The notes: generated from the sequence alone by a model not told the origin. DNA of 64,000 nt from Ruthenibacterium sp. (GCA_020025235.1 JAHHSL010000001.1:182470-246469); one strand, 5' to 3'; numbered from the stretch's first letter, positions 24,231 to 33,172 are shown. Made by a program: numbers and translations.

Positions 24231-26846
24231 TTATTTCAGGTATTCTTCCAGGCACAGGCCGGATTCCTTGATCTTCAGCGCCTGTTCCGGGCCGACATAG
24301 CGGTAATGCCACGGTTCGTAATCCATGCCTGTTTCCGCTGTCTTATCCGAAGGATAACGCAGGATGAAGCCATACTGCACCGCATGCTCTGCAAGCCATT
24401 TTGCACCCTTGCTGTCGGCAAAGGCGGCATCGCGGTTGGTATGATCCTCCGATACGATATCAAGACCCAGACCCGTGTTGTGATCCGATGTACCCGGTGC
24501 AGAGGTGAAGTCGATTGCCTTCTTTTCCGCTTCTTCCTTGGAAAGATTCTTTTCTTTCATCAGATTTTCCACACGCGCATTCCACTTTTCGGTCTGCCAT
24601 TTCATCGAACGGTAGCCGATCACCGGCTGCAGCTTAACGCCTTCCGCTGCCGCTGCATCGATCATATTTTTCAGCGGCTCTGCAATGCGTGCGTCCACTT
24701 CAACGCCGCCCACCTTTACCGTTTCTACTGCAAAATCAGCAGGCAGGACACTGCTGCGGTTGGCAAGCACCATATACCATTCTTCGCGCGGGATCGCATC
24801 CGTCGGAACGACCGAAGAATCGCCGCTTTCCGTTTCGGAACCCGGCTCGGCCGGAGCGCTTTCCGAAGCCGTTCCGGAATCCGACGCCGAAGGCACACCA
24901 GAACCCGAAGAAGACGGTTTTTTCTCTTCGTCATCGCCGCCCGTGAGCACAACGAACAGCACCACCGCAAGTGCAACAACAATCAGCGCAAGCCATGCAA
25001 AGATCCCGTTGTTCGGACGTCTCGTCTTGCTGCGCGGCGCCGCTTTCCGCGGCCTGCTGCCCTGCGGTGCACGCATCCCCTGTTCCGGTTCTGCGCGTCT
25101 GCGTGTTTGCCTCGTATCCGTCCGTTCCTCGTCCGGGTCCTGATCGAACATATCCCCGAAGGAGTTTGTTTCGGCATCCGTATTGAACAGATCAGCGCCG
25201 CCGAAATCCGGAACATCCGTTTCACCCGAATCGAACTCATTCAGGTCAAAATTGATCGGCGTTGCATTTTCTGCCGCAAAATCCTGTTTTTCTGCCGAAG
25301 CAGCTTCCGGCGCAGCTGTCTGCTCGATTGCACTGTCCAGTGCATGCCAGTCGATCGGCTGCGGTGTGGTCTGCTTTTTCGGGCTGCGGCGCGGGGGCAT
25401 CGGGTTCGGGATCTGCGACACGGTTTCACCCGCACTGTTCTTTTTATCCTCTGCCATAAGCGCGCTGAACACTGCCGCTCCGATATCCTTTTCCTTTTCC
25501 GAACGTGCCGGTGCAGGCTTTGCCGCACTCTGAACAGGTGCCGTCGGTGCTGCCGGTGCTGCCGGTGCTGCCGGTTTTGCCGCGGTCTGCGGTGCCGTGC
25601 CAATCGGCGTAAAGGCCACAGTCGGCTCTTCTTCGTTTTTCTTTACGCCCACCGGTGTGAATGACAGCGTCGGCTCATCCTTCGCCGCGCTGATGGGCTT
25701 CACCGGCAGCGGTTTCACCGGCGCCTGCGGTGCGGGAGCCGGTGCCTGCGGTGCGAAAGCCGGTGTCTGCGGCACAGATGCCGCAGGCTGTACCGGCTGT
25801 GCCGCCGGACGCTTGGGCATTTCCGGCGCAGGGGGCACGGGCGTGATGCGCGGTGCTTCTTCCTGCGGTACTGCCGCAGCGGGAACTGTTTTCTTTTCTG
25901 CCGGTTTCTCCTCTTCAAATCCAAAGGAAAGCGGCTGATATCCGCGCAGCGCATCCGGGCGTTCCGGCGCGGGGTTTTCTGCCGGCACCGGTGTTACGCG
26001 GGTCGGTTCGTTCGATTCCGGAACTGCATTTTTCGCTGCGCTGCCAAACTCAAAGGCAACGGTTGCATCCGCCGCTTCCCTGCTTCCGATGCTGAACGGA
26101 TCGGAAGCGCCGAAATCAAACGGATCGTCCTGCGGTTCATCCGGAAGATCGAAGCTGACGGTAGGCGCTGTCTGCGCTTCTTGCTTGCGCGTTTTATCGT
26201 CCGATGCAGGAAAGGATGCAAAATCGAACTGCGCTTCGGTGCTTTGTGCCATATTTTTTTCAAAGGCATCAAAGTCAAAGCCCTTTTTCGGCGTTTCCTG
26301 ATTGTCTGCCGCAAAATCGAATTGTTTCATGGAAGTATCCAGATCTTTCTCTAAAATGCCGAAATCAAACGCTTCATCTGCAGGCTGTTCCGTGCTTTTT
26401 GCTTCCGCTTCGGTTTTGATTTCAAACGAAGCAGGCGCCTGATTTTCCTTTTTTTGCGCCGCCGGCTCCTGCGGAATATCAAAGAAAGTTCCGGTCATGG
26501 GCGCACCCTGCGTATCGTCCTCATCCTCAAACCCAAAGGAAAGGGGCTGATATGCACCCATCGGTTCTTCTTTCGGGAACCAGTCCGATTCATCCCCGGG
26601 CTCATTCTTTGCTTCTTCCGTTTTGCGGTCATCCGCACGCTCTGCAAAATAAGCGCCGAGAGTACGGCCCGGAGTCTCTTTTTCTTCCTGCGGTCTTTCT
26701 GTTGCAAAAAAATCCATAGTCATTGAAGAAGCCGAATCGTTTTTCGGTTCAGGCCCTGTAACCGGAGGCTGATCTTGAGACGGTTTTGTTACCGGTTCGT
26801 TTTCATTTTTATACTCACGTCCGGAAAAAAAATCCATACTAGGCAA
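24231..26846 (-). CDS. M15B D,D-carboxypeptidase with very long disordered cytoplasmic region
   Basis: The extracellular C-terminal 210 residues are a VanY-type domain: VIGYRSMKWQ, GTSDHNTGLGLDIV (zinc ligands) and EPWHYRYVG. A single membrane helix (GIFAWLALIVVALAVVLFVVL) precedes it. About 600 residues before the helix are low-complexity, rich in Ala, Pro and Glu, and punctuated by aromatic-acidic motifs: MDFF twice, FDFG, FDFA, FDFD, SFDL, INFD, and the 9-mer YQPLSFGFE twice. VanY proteins normally lack such a region. It may recruit a cytosolic partner such as a divisome component (speculative). The start is uncertain: TTG 26846 is six bases after AAGGCGGTG, and an ATG lies at 26837. Confidence 0.82.
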   Translation of the reverse strand: MPSMDFFSGREYKNENEPVTKPSQDQPPVTGPEPKNDSASSMTMDFFATERPQEEKETPGRTLGAYFAERADDRKTEEAKNEPGDESDWFPKEEPMGAYQPLSFGFEDEDDTQGAPMTGTFFDIPQEPAAQKKENQAPASFEIKTEAEAKSTEQPADEAFDFGILEKDLDTSMKQFDFAADNQETPKKGFDFDAFEKNMAQSTEAQFDFASFPASDDKTRKQEAQTAPTVSFDLPDEPQDDPFDFGASDPFSIGSREAADATVAFEFGSAAKNAVPESNEPTRVTPVPAENPAPERPDALRGYQPLSFGFEEEKPAEKKTVPAAAVPQEEAPRITPVPPAPEMPKRPAAQPVQPAASVPQTPAFAPQAPAPAPQAPVKPLPVKPISAAKDEPTLSFTPVGVKKNEEEPTVAFTPIGTAPQTAAKPAAPAAPAAPTAPVQSAAKPAPARSEKEKDIGAAVFSALMAEDKKNSAGETVSQIPNPMPPRRSPKKQTTPQPIDWHALDSAIEQTAAPEAASAEKQDFAAENATPINFDLNEFDSGETDVPDFGGADLFNTDAETNSFGDMFDQDPDEERTDTRQTRRRAEPEQGMRAPQGSRPRKAAPRSKTRRPNNGIFAWLALIVVALAVVLFVVLTGGDDEEKKPSSSGSGVPSASDSGTASESAPAEPGSETESGDSSVVPTDAIPREEWYMVLANRSSVLPADFAVETVKVGGVEVDARIAEPLKNMIDAAAAEGVKLQPVIGYRSMKWQTEKWNARVENLMKEKNLSKEEAEKKAIDFTSAPGTSDHNTGLGLDIVSEDHTNRDAAFADSKGAKWLAEHAVQYGFILRYPSDKTAETGMDYEPWHYRYVGPEQALKIKESGLCLEEYLK

Positions 26847-27045
26847 AAATAACACCGCCTTTTCATTTTACATTGGGTGCGGAGATTCTGCCGTTTTCAG
26901 CACGCACAGACTTCATCCGTGATTCCCCACCCCAGCTATATAGCATATATTTTAACGCATCATACGCACATACGCAAGCCCGCCGCCCCGAAAAACATGT
27001 TTTTTGGGCGAAGTATGAAGATTTTTTTAAATTTTCCAAAAGGGC

Positions 27046-27074
27046 TTGCAGTTTTTATCCGTTTGGTGTATGCT
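27046..27074 (+). promoter_or_regulatory. Sigma-A-type promoter of htpG
   Basis: TTGCAG, an exact 17-bp spacer and TATGCT lie immediately upstream of the CIRCE element, so HrcA bound there would cover the transcription start. Confidence 0.75.
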
Positions 27075-27077
27075 GAA

Positions 27078-27104
27078 TTAGCACTCATATAACACGAGTG
27101 CTAA
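27078..27104. promoter_or_regulatory. CIRCE operator (HrcA binding site)
   Basis: The sequence is a perfect consensus inverted repeat, TTAGCACTC, nine bases, GAGTGCTAA. It lies between the htpG promoter and ribosome site. HrcA normally controls groESL and dnaK in this way; the hrcA gene itself is not in the window. Confidence 0.95.
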
Positions 27105-27126
27105 ATGTTTGGGAGGCATGGCAGCA

Positions 27127-29052
27127 ATGGCTAAAAAACAATTCAAAGCGGAGTCCAAAAGACTTCTCGATATGATGATCAACTCCATTTACACACACAA
27201 GGAGATTTTTCTGCGTGAACTGGTCAGCAATGCAAGCGACGCCATCGATAAGCTGTATTTCCGCAGCCTGACAGACGATTCTGTAAAGCTTGCCAAAAAT
27301 GATTTCTATATCCGACTGAATCTCAACCGTGAAAACCGCACGCTTACGGTGCGGGACAACGGCATCGGCATGACGAAGGACGAACTGGAACAGAACCTTG
27401 GCACGATCGCCAAGAGCGGCAGCTTTGATTTCAAGAAAGAAAACGAGACGGACGGCAAGGTCGATGTCATCGGTCAGTTCGGCGTCGGCTTCTATTCGGC
27501 ATTTATGGTTGCCGAACGCGTCACCGTGCGCAGCCGCGCATTCGGTTCGGACGAAGCATGGCAGTGGGAATCCACCGGTGCTTCCGGCTACACGATCGAA
27601 CCGTGTGATAAGGACGACGTCGGCACCGAGATCATTCTGGTCGTCAAGGAAAACGAAGGCGAAGAAAAGTACGACGAATTCCTCGACGATTGGCGCATTG
27701 CGGAGATCGTGAAGAAATATTCCGATTACATCCGCTGGCCGATCAAGATGATGCGCGAAAAGAGCCGCCCGATCGAAGGCACCGACAAGGACGCCGAAGG
27801 TCATTACAAAGCACCGGAATACGAATCCTACACCGAGGACGAAACCCTCAACAGCATGGTCCCGATCTGGAAGCGTGATAAAAAGGACGTCAAGGACGAG
27901 GAATATGCCGAATTCTACAAATCCAAATTCGGCGATTATTCCGACCCGGCGCGCATCATCCGCAGCAAGACGGAAGGCACGGCAACGTTCCATTCCCTTT
28001 TGTTCATTCCGTCCCGCACGCCGTACAACTTCTACACCAAAGAGTATGAAAAGGGTCTGCAGCTGTATTCCAGCGGTGTGCTGATCATGGACAAATGCGC
28101 CGATCTTCTGCCGGATTACTTCAGCTTTGTAAAAGGCCTTGTCGACAGCGAAGATCTGAGCCTGAACATCAGCCGCGAAACGCTGCAGCATGACAGCCAG
28201 CTGCGTCTGATCCGCAGCACGCTGGAACGCAAGATCAAAAACGAGCTGACAAGCTGGCTGCGCAATGACCGTGAAAAATACGAAGAATTTTTCAAGAACT
28301 TCGGCCTGCAGCTGAAAATGGGCTGCTATGCTTCGTACGGCATGAACCGCGATCTGCTGCAGGATCTGCTTTTGTTCCACAGCGCAAAAGAAAACAAATA
28401 CGTCACCCTGCGCGAATATTACGAAGCAATGCCGGAAGACCAGAAATACATCTACTATGCAGCCGGCGAAAGCATCGACCGTCTTGCAAAGCTGCCCAGT
28501 GCAGAGCGCGTCCTGGACAAGGGCTTCGACATTCTGTACCTGACCGACGATGTGGATGAATTTTTGCTGCGCATGCTGAACACCTACGGCGACAAGGATA
28601 AGGAAAAGGAATTCCGCAATATCACTTCCGACGATCTGGGCCTTGAAACCGAAGCCGAAAAGGAAGAGACAAAGGCCAAGAACGAAGAAAACAAAGCGCT
28701 GTTCGATGCAATGAAGGAAGCACTGGGCGATAAAGTCACCGAAGTGCGCCTTTCCTCGAATCTGAAAACGCACCCGGTATGCCTGACAAGCAGCGGCCCG
28801 CTTTCCCTTGAAATGGAAAAGGTGCTCAACAATATGCCCGCACAGCCCGAGAAAATCAAGAGCGAAAAGGTTCTGGAAATCAACGGCACGCACGATATCT
28901 TCCCTGCTCTGCGCCGTCTGTTTGAAGCAAACGATACGGAAAAGCTCGGTGTCTATGCCGAAATCCTGTACGATCAGGCACTGCTCATGGAAGGTCTTAC
29001 GATCGAAGATCCCGTTGCTTACGCAAACAACATCTGCAAGCTCATGGTCTGA
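27127..29052 (+). CDS. htpG: Hsp90-family molecular chaperone HtpG
   Basis: This cytosolic ATP-dependent chaperone of 641 residues works as a dimer. The N-terminal GHKL ATPase domain shows ELVSNASDAIDKL, DNGIGMTKDEL and GQFGVGFYSAFMV. The middle domain contains SLNISRETLQ, and the C-terminal dimerisation domain is complete. An ATG at 27127 lies ten bases from GGGAGG; an ATG nine bases earlier is too close to that site. It is monocistronic, with a CIRCE-controlled promoter and its own terminator. In Bacillus subtilis htpG is not under HrcA, so the operator here is a notable difference. Confidence 0.97.
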   Translation: MAKKQFKAESKRLLDMMINSIYTHKEIFLRELVSNASDAIDKLYFRSLTDDSVKLAKNDFYIRLNLNRENRTLTVRDNGIGMTKDELEQNLGTIAKSGSFDFKKENETDGKVDVIGQFGVGFYSAFMVAERVTVRSRAFGSDEAWQWESTGASGYTIEPCDKDDVGTEIILVVKENEGEEKYDEFLDDWRIAEIVKKYSDYIRWPIKMMREKSRPIEGTDKDAEGHYKAPEYESYTEDETLNSMVPIWKRDKKDVKDEEYAEFYKSKFGDYSDPARIIRSKTEGTATFHSLLFIPSRTPYNFYTKEYEKGLQLYSSGVLIMDKCADLLPDYFSFVKGLVDSEDLSLNISRETLQHDSQLRLIRSTLERKIKNELTSWLRNDREKYEEFFKNFGLQLKMGCYASYGMNRDLLQDLLLFHSAKENKYVTLREYYEAMPEDQKYIYYAAGESIDRLAKLPSAERVLDKGFDILYLTDDVDEFLLRMLNTYGDKDKEKEFRNITSDDLGLETEAEKEETKAKNEENKALFDAMKEALGDKVTEVRLSSNLKTHPVCLTSSGPLSLEMEKVLNNMPAQPEKIKSEKVLEINGTHDIFPALRRLFEANDTEKLGVYAEILYDQALLMEGLTIEDPVAYANNICKLMV

Positions 29053-29106
29053 TTTTCTCATGCATCGCAAACCGGCACGGCCGGTTCTGTGCATCAAAGC
29101 CAGACA

Positions 29107-29145
29107 AAAAGCCGAAACACCGCATGGTGTTTCGGCTTTTTTCCG
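29107..29145 (+). terminator. Intrinsic terminator of htpG
   Basis: AAAAGCCGAAACACC pairs with GGTGTTTCGGCTTTT, and T's continue on the plus strand. Confidence 0.85.
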
Positions 29146-29157
29146 TCCTGCGATCCA

Positions 29158-29193
29158 TAAAAAAATGCCGCGTCGTCCGGACGCGGCATTTTT
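29158..29193 (-). terminator. Intrinsic terminator of guaB
   Basis: AAAAAATGCCGCGTC pairs with GACGCGGCATTTTTT around a 4-base loop; T-runs flank both sides. Confidence 0.85.
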
Positions 29194-29214
29194 TCAATCA
29201 AAGCTATTCGTTTT

Positions 29215-30726
29215 TCAGGGAGCGATCGTTGCAACGTCGTTCTTGAGCATAACGTCGTGGCTGCCGCCTTCCACAATGCTGGTGGAGGAAACAACCGTCA
29301 GGCGTGCCTTTTCCTGCAGTTCGGGGATCGTCAGCGCGCCGCAGTTGCACATGGTGCTTCTTACCTTTGCCAGCGTTACCGAAACACCGTCCTTGAGCGC
29401 GCCTGCATACGGCACATAGCTGTCAACGCCTTCTTCAAAGCTCAGCTTCTTTGCGCCGCCCATGTCATAACGCTGCCAGTTGCGTGCACGGTTGGAACCT
29501 TCGCCCCAGTATTCCTTGACGTAGGTGCCGTTGATGCGCAGCTTGTGCGTCGGGCTTTCGTCAAAGCGGGAGAAGTAGCGGCCCAGCATCACGAAGTCTG
29601 CGCCCATAGCCAGAGCCAGCGTGATGTGGTAATCGTGAACGATGCCGCCGTCCGAGCAGATCGGCACATAAATGCCGGTTTCTTTATAATATTCATCGCG
29701 TGCCTTTGCCACTTCGATAACAGCCGTAGCCTGTCCGCGTCCGATACCCTTTGTTTCGCGGGTAATGCAGATCGAACCGCCGCCGATGCCGATCTTGATG
29801 AAGTCTGCGCCGGCCTCGGCAAGGAAGCGGAAGCCGTCGCGGTCTACGACGTTGCCTGCGCCGACCTTGACCTTGTCGCCGTATTTTGCACGGATCCAGC
29901 TGATCGTGCGGCTCTGCCATTCAGAGAAGCCCTCGGAGGAATCGATGCACAGAACGTCTGCGCCTGCTTCCACCAGTGCGGGAACGCGCTCGGCGTAATC
30001 GCGCGTATTGATGCCTGCGCCCACCATGTAGCTCTTGTTCTTATCCAGCAGTTCGTTCACGTTTTCCTTATGGGAATCATAGTCCTTGCGGAAAACCATG
30101 CATTTCAGATGCTGATTTTTGTCGATCAGCGGCAGGGAGTTGATCTTGTTGTCCCAGATGATGTCGTTTGCTTCCTTCAGCGTGGTTTCCTCGTCGGCAA
30201 CAACCAGCTTTTCAAACGGCGTCATAAATTCGCTGACGCGCACATCCGTGCTCATGCGGGAAACGCGGTAATCGCGGCTTGCCACGATGCCCAGCAGCTT
30301 TCCGTTTGCCGTGCCGTCATCAGTGACAGCCACGGTGGAATGTCCGGTCTTTTTCTTCAGTTCAAGGATATCACCGAGCGTAGCGTCCGGACGCACATTG
30401 GAATCGCTTACAATAAATCCTTTCTTGTAGCTCTTCACGCGTGCAACCATTGCCGCCTCGTCCTCGATCGACTGCGAACCGTAAACGAAGGACAGGCCGC
30501 CCTCTTTCGCCAGTGCGATTGCCATTGTATCATTGGAAACCGACTGCATGATTGCCGATACCATCGGAATATTCATCGTAATCGGGCACTCTTCCTCGCC
30601 TTTGCGATAACGCACCAGCGGCGTTTTCAGGCTTACCGCAGAAGGAATGCATTCCGAGGACGAATATCCGGGCACCAGCAAATATTCGCCAAATGTACGA
30701 GAGGGTTCCGTAAAGTAAGTCGCCAT
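29215..30726 (-). CDS. guaB: IMP dehydrogenase
   Basis: GuaB oxidises IMP to XMP with NAD, the committed step to GMP. The 503-residue chain has the TIM barrel interrupted by two CBS domains (about residues 95-220). The catalytic-loop cysteine is in GIGGGSICITRETKG, slightly different from the common GPGSICTTR; DSSEGFSEWQ and SDGGIVHDYHI match the barrel's ligand loops. An AAAAGGAG site precedes the ATG. The 386-bp upstream region carries two promoter-like sites and long hairpins. The catalytic loop suggests a divergent IMPDH subfamily; GMP reductase is a less likely alternative, because GMP reductases usually lack this CBS-bearing layout. Confidence 0.9.
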   Translation of the reverse strand: MATYFTEPSRTFGEYLLVPGYSSSECIPSAVSLKTPLVRYRKGEEECPITMNIPMVSAIMQSVSNDTMAIALAKEGGLSFVYGSQSIEDEAAMVARVKSYKKGFIVSDSNVRPDATLGDILELKKKTGHSTVAVTDDGTANGKLLGIVASRDYRVSRMSTDVRVSEFMTPFEKLVVADEETTLKEANDIIWDNKINSLPLIDKNQHLKCMVFRKDYDSHKENVNELLDKNKSYMVGAGINTRDYAERVPALVEAGADVLCIDSSEGFSEWQSRTISWIRAKYGDKVKVGAGNVVDRDGFRFLAEAGADFIKIGIGGGSICITRETKGIGRGQATAVIEVAKARDEYYKETGIYVPICSDGGIVHDYHITLALAMGADFVMLGRYFSRFDESPTHKLRINGTYVKEYWGEGSNRARNWQRYDMGGAKKLSFEEGVDSYVPYAGALKDGVSVTLAKVRSTMCNCGALTIPELQEKARLTVVSSTSIVEGGSHDVMLKNDVATIAP

Positions 30727-30842
30727 AATGATCTCCTTTTCTGTATGTTTAGTTCATTTATTTATCATATCATACAAGCGTCAAAAACGCCAACCTTTTG
30801 CACACCGAAAATGCGACGACTTTCGCGCCGAATTGTGGGCAA

Positions 30843-31020
30843 GTAGCACAAAACGGTTCCGTACGCAGCATACGGAACCGTTTTGTGACGTGAAATGGAG
30901 TTGAGAAAAAGTTGTACAGCACCCAAAATCAAAGTTTTCTGACTAAAACCGTGATAGGAGGAGAGGGCCTGTACCCGATGAAAAAGTTTCTTTGCATTCA
31001 AGCCTTGTAACTTTCTTGCA
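30843..31020 (-). ncRNA. Candidate small RNA or structured guaB leader
   Basis: A near-consensus promoter at 31026-31054 would start a transcript near 31020. About 130 bases later lies a hairpin with perfect 17-bp arms (30847-30863 and 30871-30887, core AAAACGGTTCCGTA). In between, GTACAGG-CCC and GGGTG-CTGTAC arms (30965-30974, 30914-30924) can pair. The first bases (AGAAAGTT) can pair with AACTTTTTCT near 30902-30913 to close the structure. No coding frame fits. It could be a free small RNA of about 175 bases or a long guaB leader. The closed-ends architecture recalls 6S RNA, but I see no diagnostic sequence. Covariation analysis would decide. Confidence 0.4.
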
Positions 31021-31025
31021 ACTAA

Positions 31026-31054
31026 ATTGTAACCCTTTTGAAACCTTTTGTCAA
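31026..31054 (-). promoter_or_regulatory. Near-consensus promoter upstream of the candidate RNA
   Basis: TTGACA, a 17-bp spacer and TACAAT on the minus strand form one of the best promoters in the window. It lies about 300 bp from the guaB start. A weaker TATGAT box lies about 40 bp from guaB. Confidence 0.75.
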
Positions 31055-31112
31055 GACTATTTCGTAACTTTTTGTAACTATTTATGTCGGATCGTTACAT
31101 TTCCGGTGCTTT

Positions 31113-31853
31113 TTAAAGTTTTTCGGGCGGATTCAGTGTGATTTCCGCTTCAAAATGACGCACTTTTCCCTGCCGGCCGCAGAAATACCAGCGATTTTCT
31201 GCCGTCTGCGCACGCTCCAGATCAAAGGATGCCCCGAGCGGGACCTCCTGATGATACAGGATGACAAGACGCTGTGTCCCCTGCGCGAGCATTTTTTCAA
31301 CCGGCACGGCATCACACACGATATCCGCATAGACCGTATTGTTCAAATGCCCGTTCCTGTCGCACCGCGTATACAGCGCCGTCTGCGTTCCGCACGGTTC
31401 TGCCGCAGCCTTCTGCACCGAAAGATCCAGCGTTTTTTCGCACGGTTCAGGAAAAACATCCGGAAATCCCTCCGGTGTGCCGCGCAAAATCCGCCGCGTC
31501 TGTGTATCCACCAGCACCCATCGGCTGTCCGAAGCGCACAAAAGCGTGCCGTCCTGCGCCCGCAGCTCGGTGTAGCGGTTGTACACGGCGCGCTGTTCGG
31601 GCGAAGGCCGCGTTGTCAGCCGGACGTGCTGTCCGGGCTGCGCCGGGACATAAAATTCCGATACCTGCTTTGCCAGCAGGAACGCCGTATGCGTGCGTCC
31701 GTACACTTCATCCGTCAGCCCAAGCGCCGTACACTGATCTGTTGCGATCTGCTGCACCCTGCGCAGGAACGCGCCGGGCATCATCCGCCGGTTCGCATCA
31801 CATTCCCGTTCGGTCACGGTAAATTCCACCGAATATTCGCCTTTTCTATCCAT
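31113..31853 (-). CDS. Acyl-ACP thioesterase (FatA/FatB family)
   Basis: The 246-residue double-hotdog enzyme releases fatty acids from acyl carrier protein. The N-terminal hotdog includes MMPGAFLRRVQQIATDQC, and the second hotdog carries RCDRNGHLNNTVYADI, with the catalytic Asn and His of the family. Such thioesterases are common in gut clostridia and may release acyl chains for export or membrane remodelling. An ATG follows GAGGAAAAG. It is divergent from the lipid kinase gene, with both promoters in about 150 bp. Confidence 0.9.
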   Translation of the reverse strand: MDRKGEYSVEFTVTERECDANRRMMPGAFLRRVQQIATDQCTALGLTDEVYGRTHTAFLLAKQVSEFYVPAQPGQHVRLTTRPSPEQRAVYNRYTELRAQDGTLLCASDSRWVLVDTQTRRILRGTPEGFPDVFPEPCEKTLDLSVQKAAAEPCGTQTALYTRCDRNGHLNNTVYADIVCDAVPVEKMLAQGTQRLVILYHQEVPLGASFDLERAQTAENRWYFCGRQGKVRHFEAEITLNPPEKL

Positions 31854-31958
31854 TTGCTTTTCCTCGGATCTCTTTCAATTTCTTATTGCTTTATCATAGC
31901 ACATTTTCCTTCTTTCTGCGGTATGTCATAAATTTTTAACATTTTTTTGTGTCATAAA

Positions 31959-31967
31959 TGCTATAAT
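31959..31967 (+). promoter_or_regulatory. Extended -10 promoter of the lipid kinase gene
   Basis: TGCTATAAT is an extended -10 element (TGn plus TATAAT) with a weak -35 region in AT-rich sequence. The leader is about 35 bases. Confidence 0.55.
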
Positions 31968-32007
31968 GTGCATATTAAAATTACATCATTACATGGAACA
32001 GGTTATT

Positions 32008-32898
32008 ATGGAACGAAAAAAGCTTTTACTGATTTATAATCCCGGCGCAGGGCGCGGACAGGCTGCCCGCAGCATTTCCTCCATTCTGCAGAAATGCTGC
32101 ACCGCCGGATACGAAACAACTGTATATCCGCTTGTCAGCGGGCTTCATGCAGAGGATATCCTGTCAGATGCCGAAGAAAAAGGGTACGACCTGATCGTCT
32201 GCTGCGGCGGCGACGGAACGCTGCACCACACGCTCAACGGCCTGATGAAAATGAAAAAACGGCCGTATCTCGGCTACATTCCCTGCGGCAGCACGAACGA
32301 TTTTGCAGCATCGCTGAATCTTCCGCGTGAGCCCGAAGCCGCCTGTGACGTTATTCTGAACGGCACGCCGAAGACACTGGACGTCGGCAACTTTTCCGGT
32401 AAATACTTCTGCTATGTCGCGGCTTTCGGTGCATTTTCCGCCGTTTCGTATGAAACGCCGCAGAATGTCAAAAATGCCGTCGGACATCTTGCCTATATCA
32501 TCGAAGGCATCAAGCAGCTGCCGTTCGGGCAGAAATTCCCGGCCCGCATTGAAGTGGATGGCCAGCTTTACGAAGATGATCTCCTGTTCTGCTCGGTTTC
32601 CAATTCCACCTATATCGGCGGCTTTTCGCTGGATAAATGCGTCGATGCCGATTTGACCGACGGCAAGTTTGAAGTGCTTCTTATCAAAGCGCCGGAAAAC
32701 ATCGTTGACGGCAACAACATCATCGCCAAGCTGCTTGCGCACGATTTCAATAACGAATATATTCACCTTCTGCATGCAGATACTGTGCGGGTGCGCGCCC
32801 AGGAGCCTCTTGCATGGACGCTGGACGGCGAATTCGGCGGCAAGCTGTGCGACGTTGATATCACGGTGGAAAGCAACACTCTGCAGATCGTGCTTTAA
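32008..32898 (+). CDS. Diacylglycerol/lipid kinase (DagK/YegS family)
   Basis: This is a soluble or peripheral lipid kinase that probably phosphorylates diacylglycerol to return it to phospholipid synthesis. The N-terminal motif LIYNPGAGRG and the nucleotide-binding CCGGDGTLHHTLNGLM are diagnostic; PCGSTNDFAASL is the third family motif. Length is 296 residues. The ATG at 32008 is preceded by GGAACAGG; an ATG five codons upstream is an alternative. It stands alone with its own promoter and terminator. Diacylglycerol made by lipoteichoic-acid or lipoprotein pathways would be its likely substrate. Confidence 0.9.
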   Translation: MERKKLLLIYNPGAGRGQAARSISSILQKCCTAGYETTVYPLVSGLHAEDILSDAEEKGYDLIVCCGGDGTLHHTLNGLMKMKKRPYLGYIPCGSTNDFAASLNLPREPEAACDVILNGTPKTLDVGNFSGKYFCYVAAFGAFSAVSYETPQNVKNAVGHLAYIIEGIKQLPFGQKFPARIEVDGQLYEDDLLFCSVSNSTYIGGFSLDKCVDADLTDGKFEVLLIKAPENIVDGNNIIAKLLAHDFNNEYIHLLHADTVRVRAQEPLAWTLDGEFGGKLCDVDITVESNTLQIVL

Positions 32899-32917
32899 GC
32901 GGAACCGCTTTGTACAT

Positions 32918-32962
32918 GAAAAAAACTCCCGATCCTTCCTTTCGGAGCGATCGGGAGTTTTT
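32918..32962 (+). terminator. Intrinsic terminator of the lipid kinase gene
   Basis: AAAACTCCCGATC pairs with GATCGGGAGTTTT and a T-run follows. Confidence 0.85.
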
Positions 32963-33131
32963 CCGTTTTTCCGGCTGTCCTGCACGATCCTATATACGGA
33001 TGTGCAGGCGCACCGTTTCAGGCACACGGCGATTTTCCGCGCTCCACCGGATTTTGCAGGATTTTGCGACAGCGTTCCGCACTTCGCCCCGTCCTTTTTG
33101 CCCGGTCTTTTTCTGCAACGATAAAACAAAA

Positions 33132-33165
33132 CGCCGAAAGCCCTCGAAACAAAGGACTTTCGGCG
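33132..33165 (-). terminator. Hairpin after the islet membrane protein gene
   Basis: CGCCGAAAG pairs with CTTTCGGCG around a 16-base loop, and T-rich sequence follows on the minus strand. It lies next to the decayed tRNA copy, in a position resembling that of the terminator beyond the intact tRNA. Confidence 0.55.
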
Positions 33166-33172
33166 GAGCTGC

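Noticed and set aside
27085..29097. Very long open frame (about 670 codons) antisense to htpG
   Set aside because: It is a mirror of the strongly biased htpG codons; it has no ribosome site or recognisable domains, and HtpG on the other strand is certain.
30847..30887. Perfect 17-bp inverted repeat as a transposon end or miniature element
   Set aside because: There is no second copy in the window and no target duplication was seen; a terminator or RNA hairpin explains it better.
30978..31010. Ten-codon frame after AGGAGGAG on the plus strand
   Set aside because: It lies inside the predicted minus-strand structured RNA and encodes only a short peptide. The purine run is explained as one side of the RNA's bubble.
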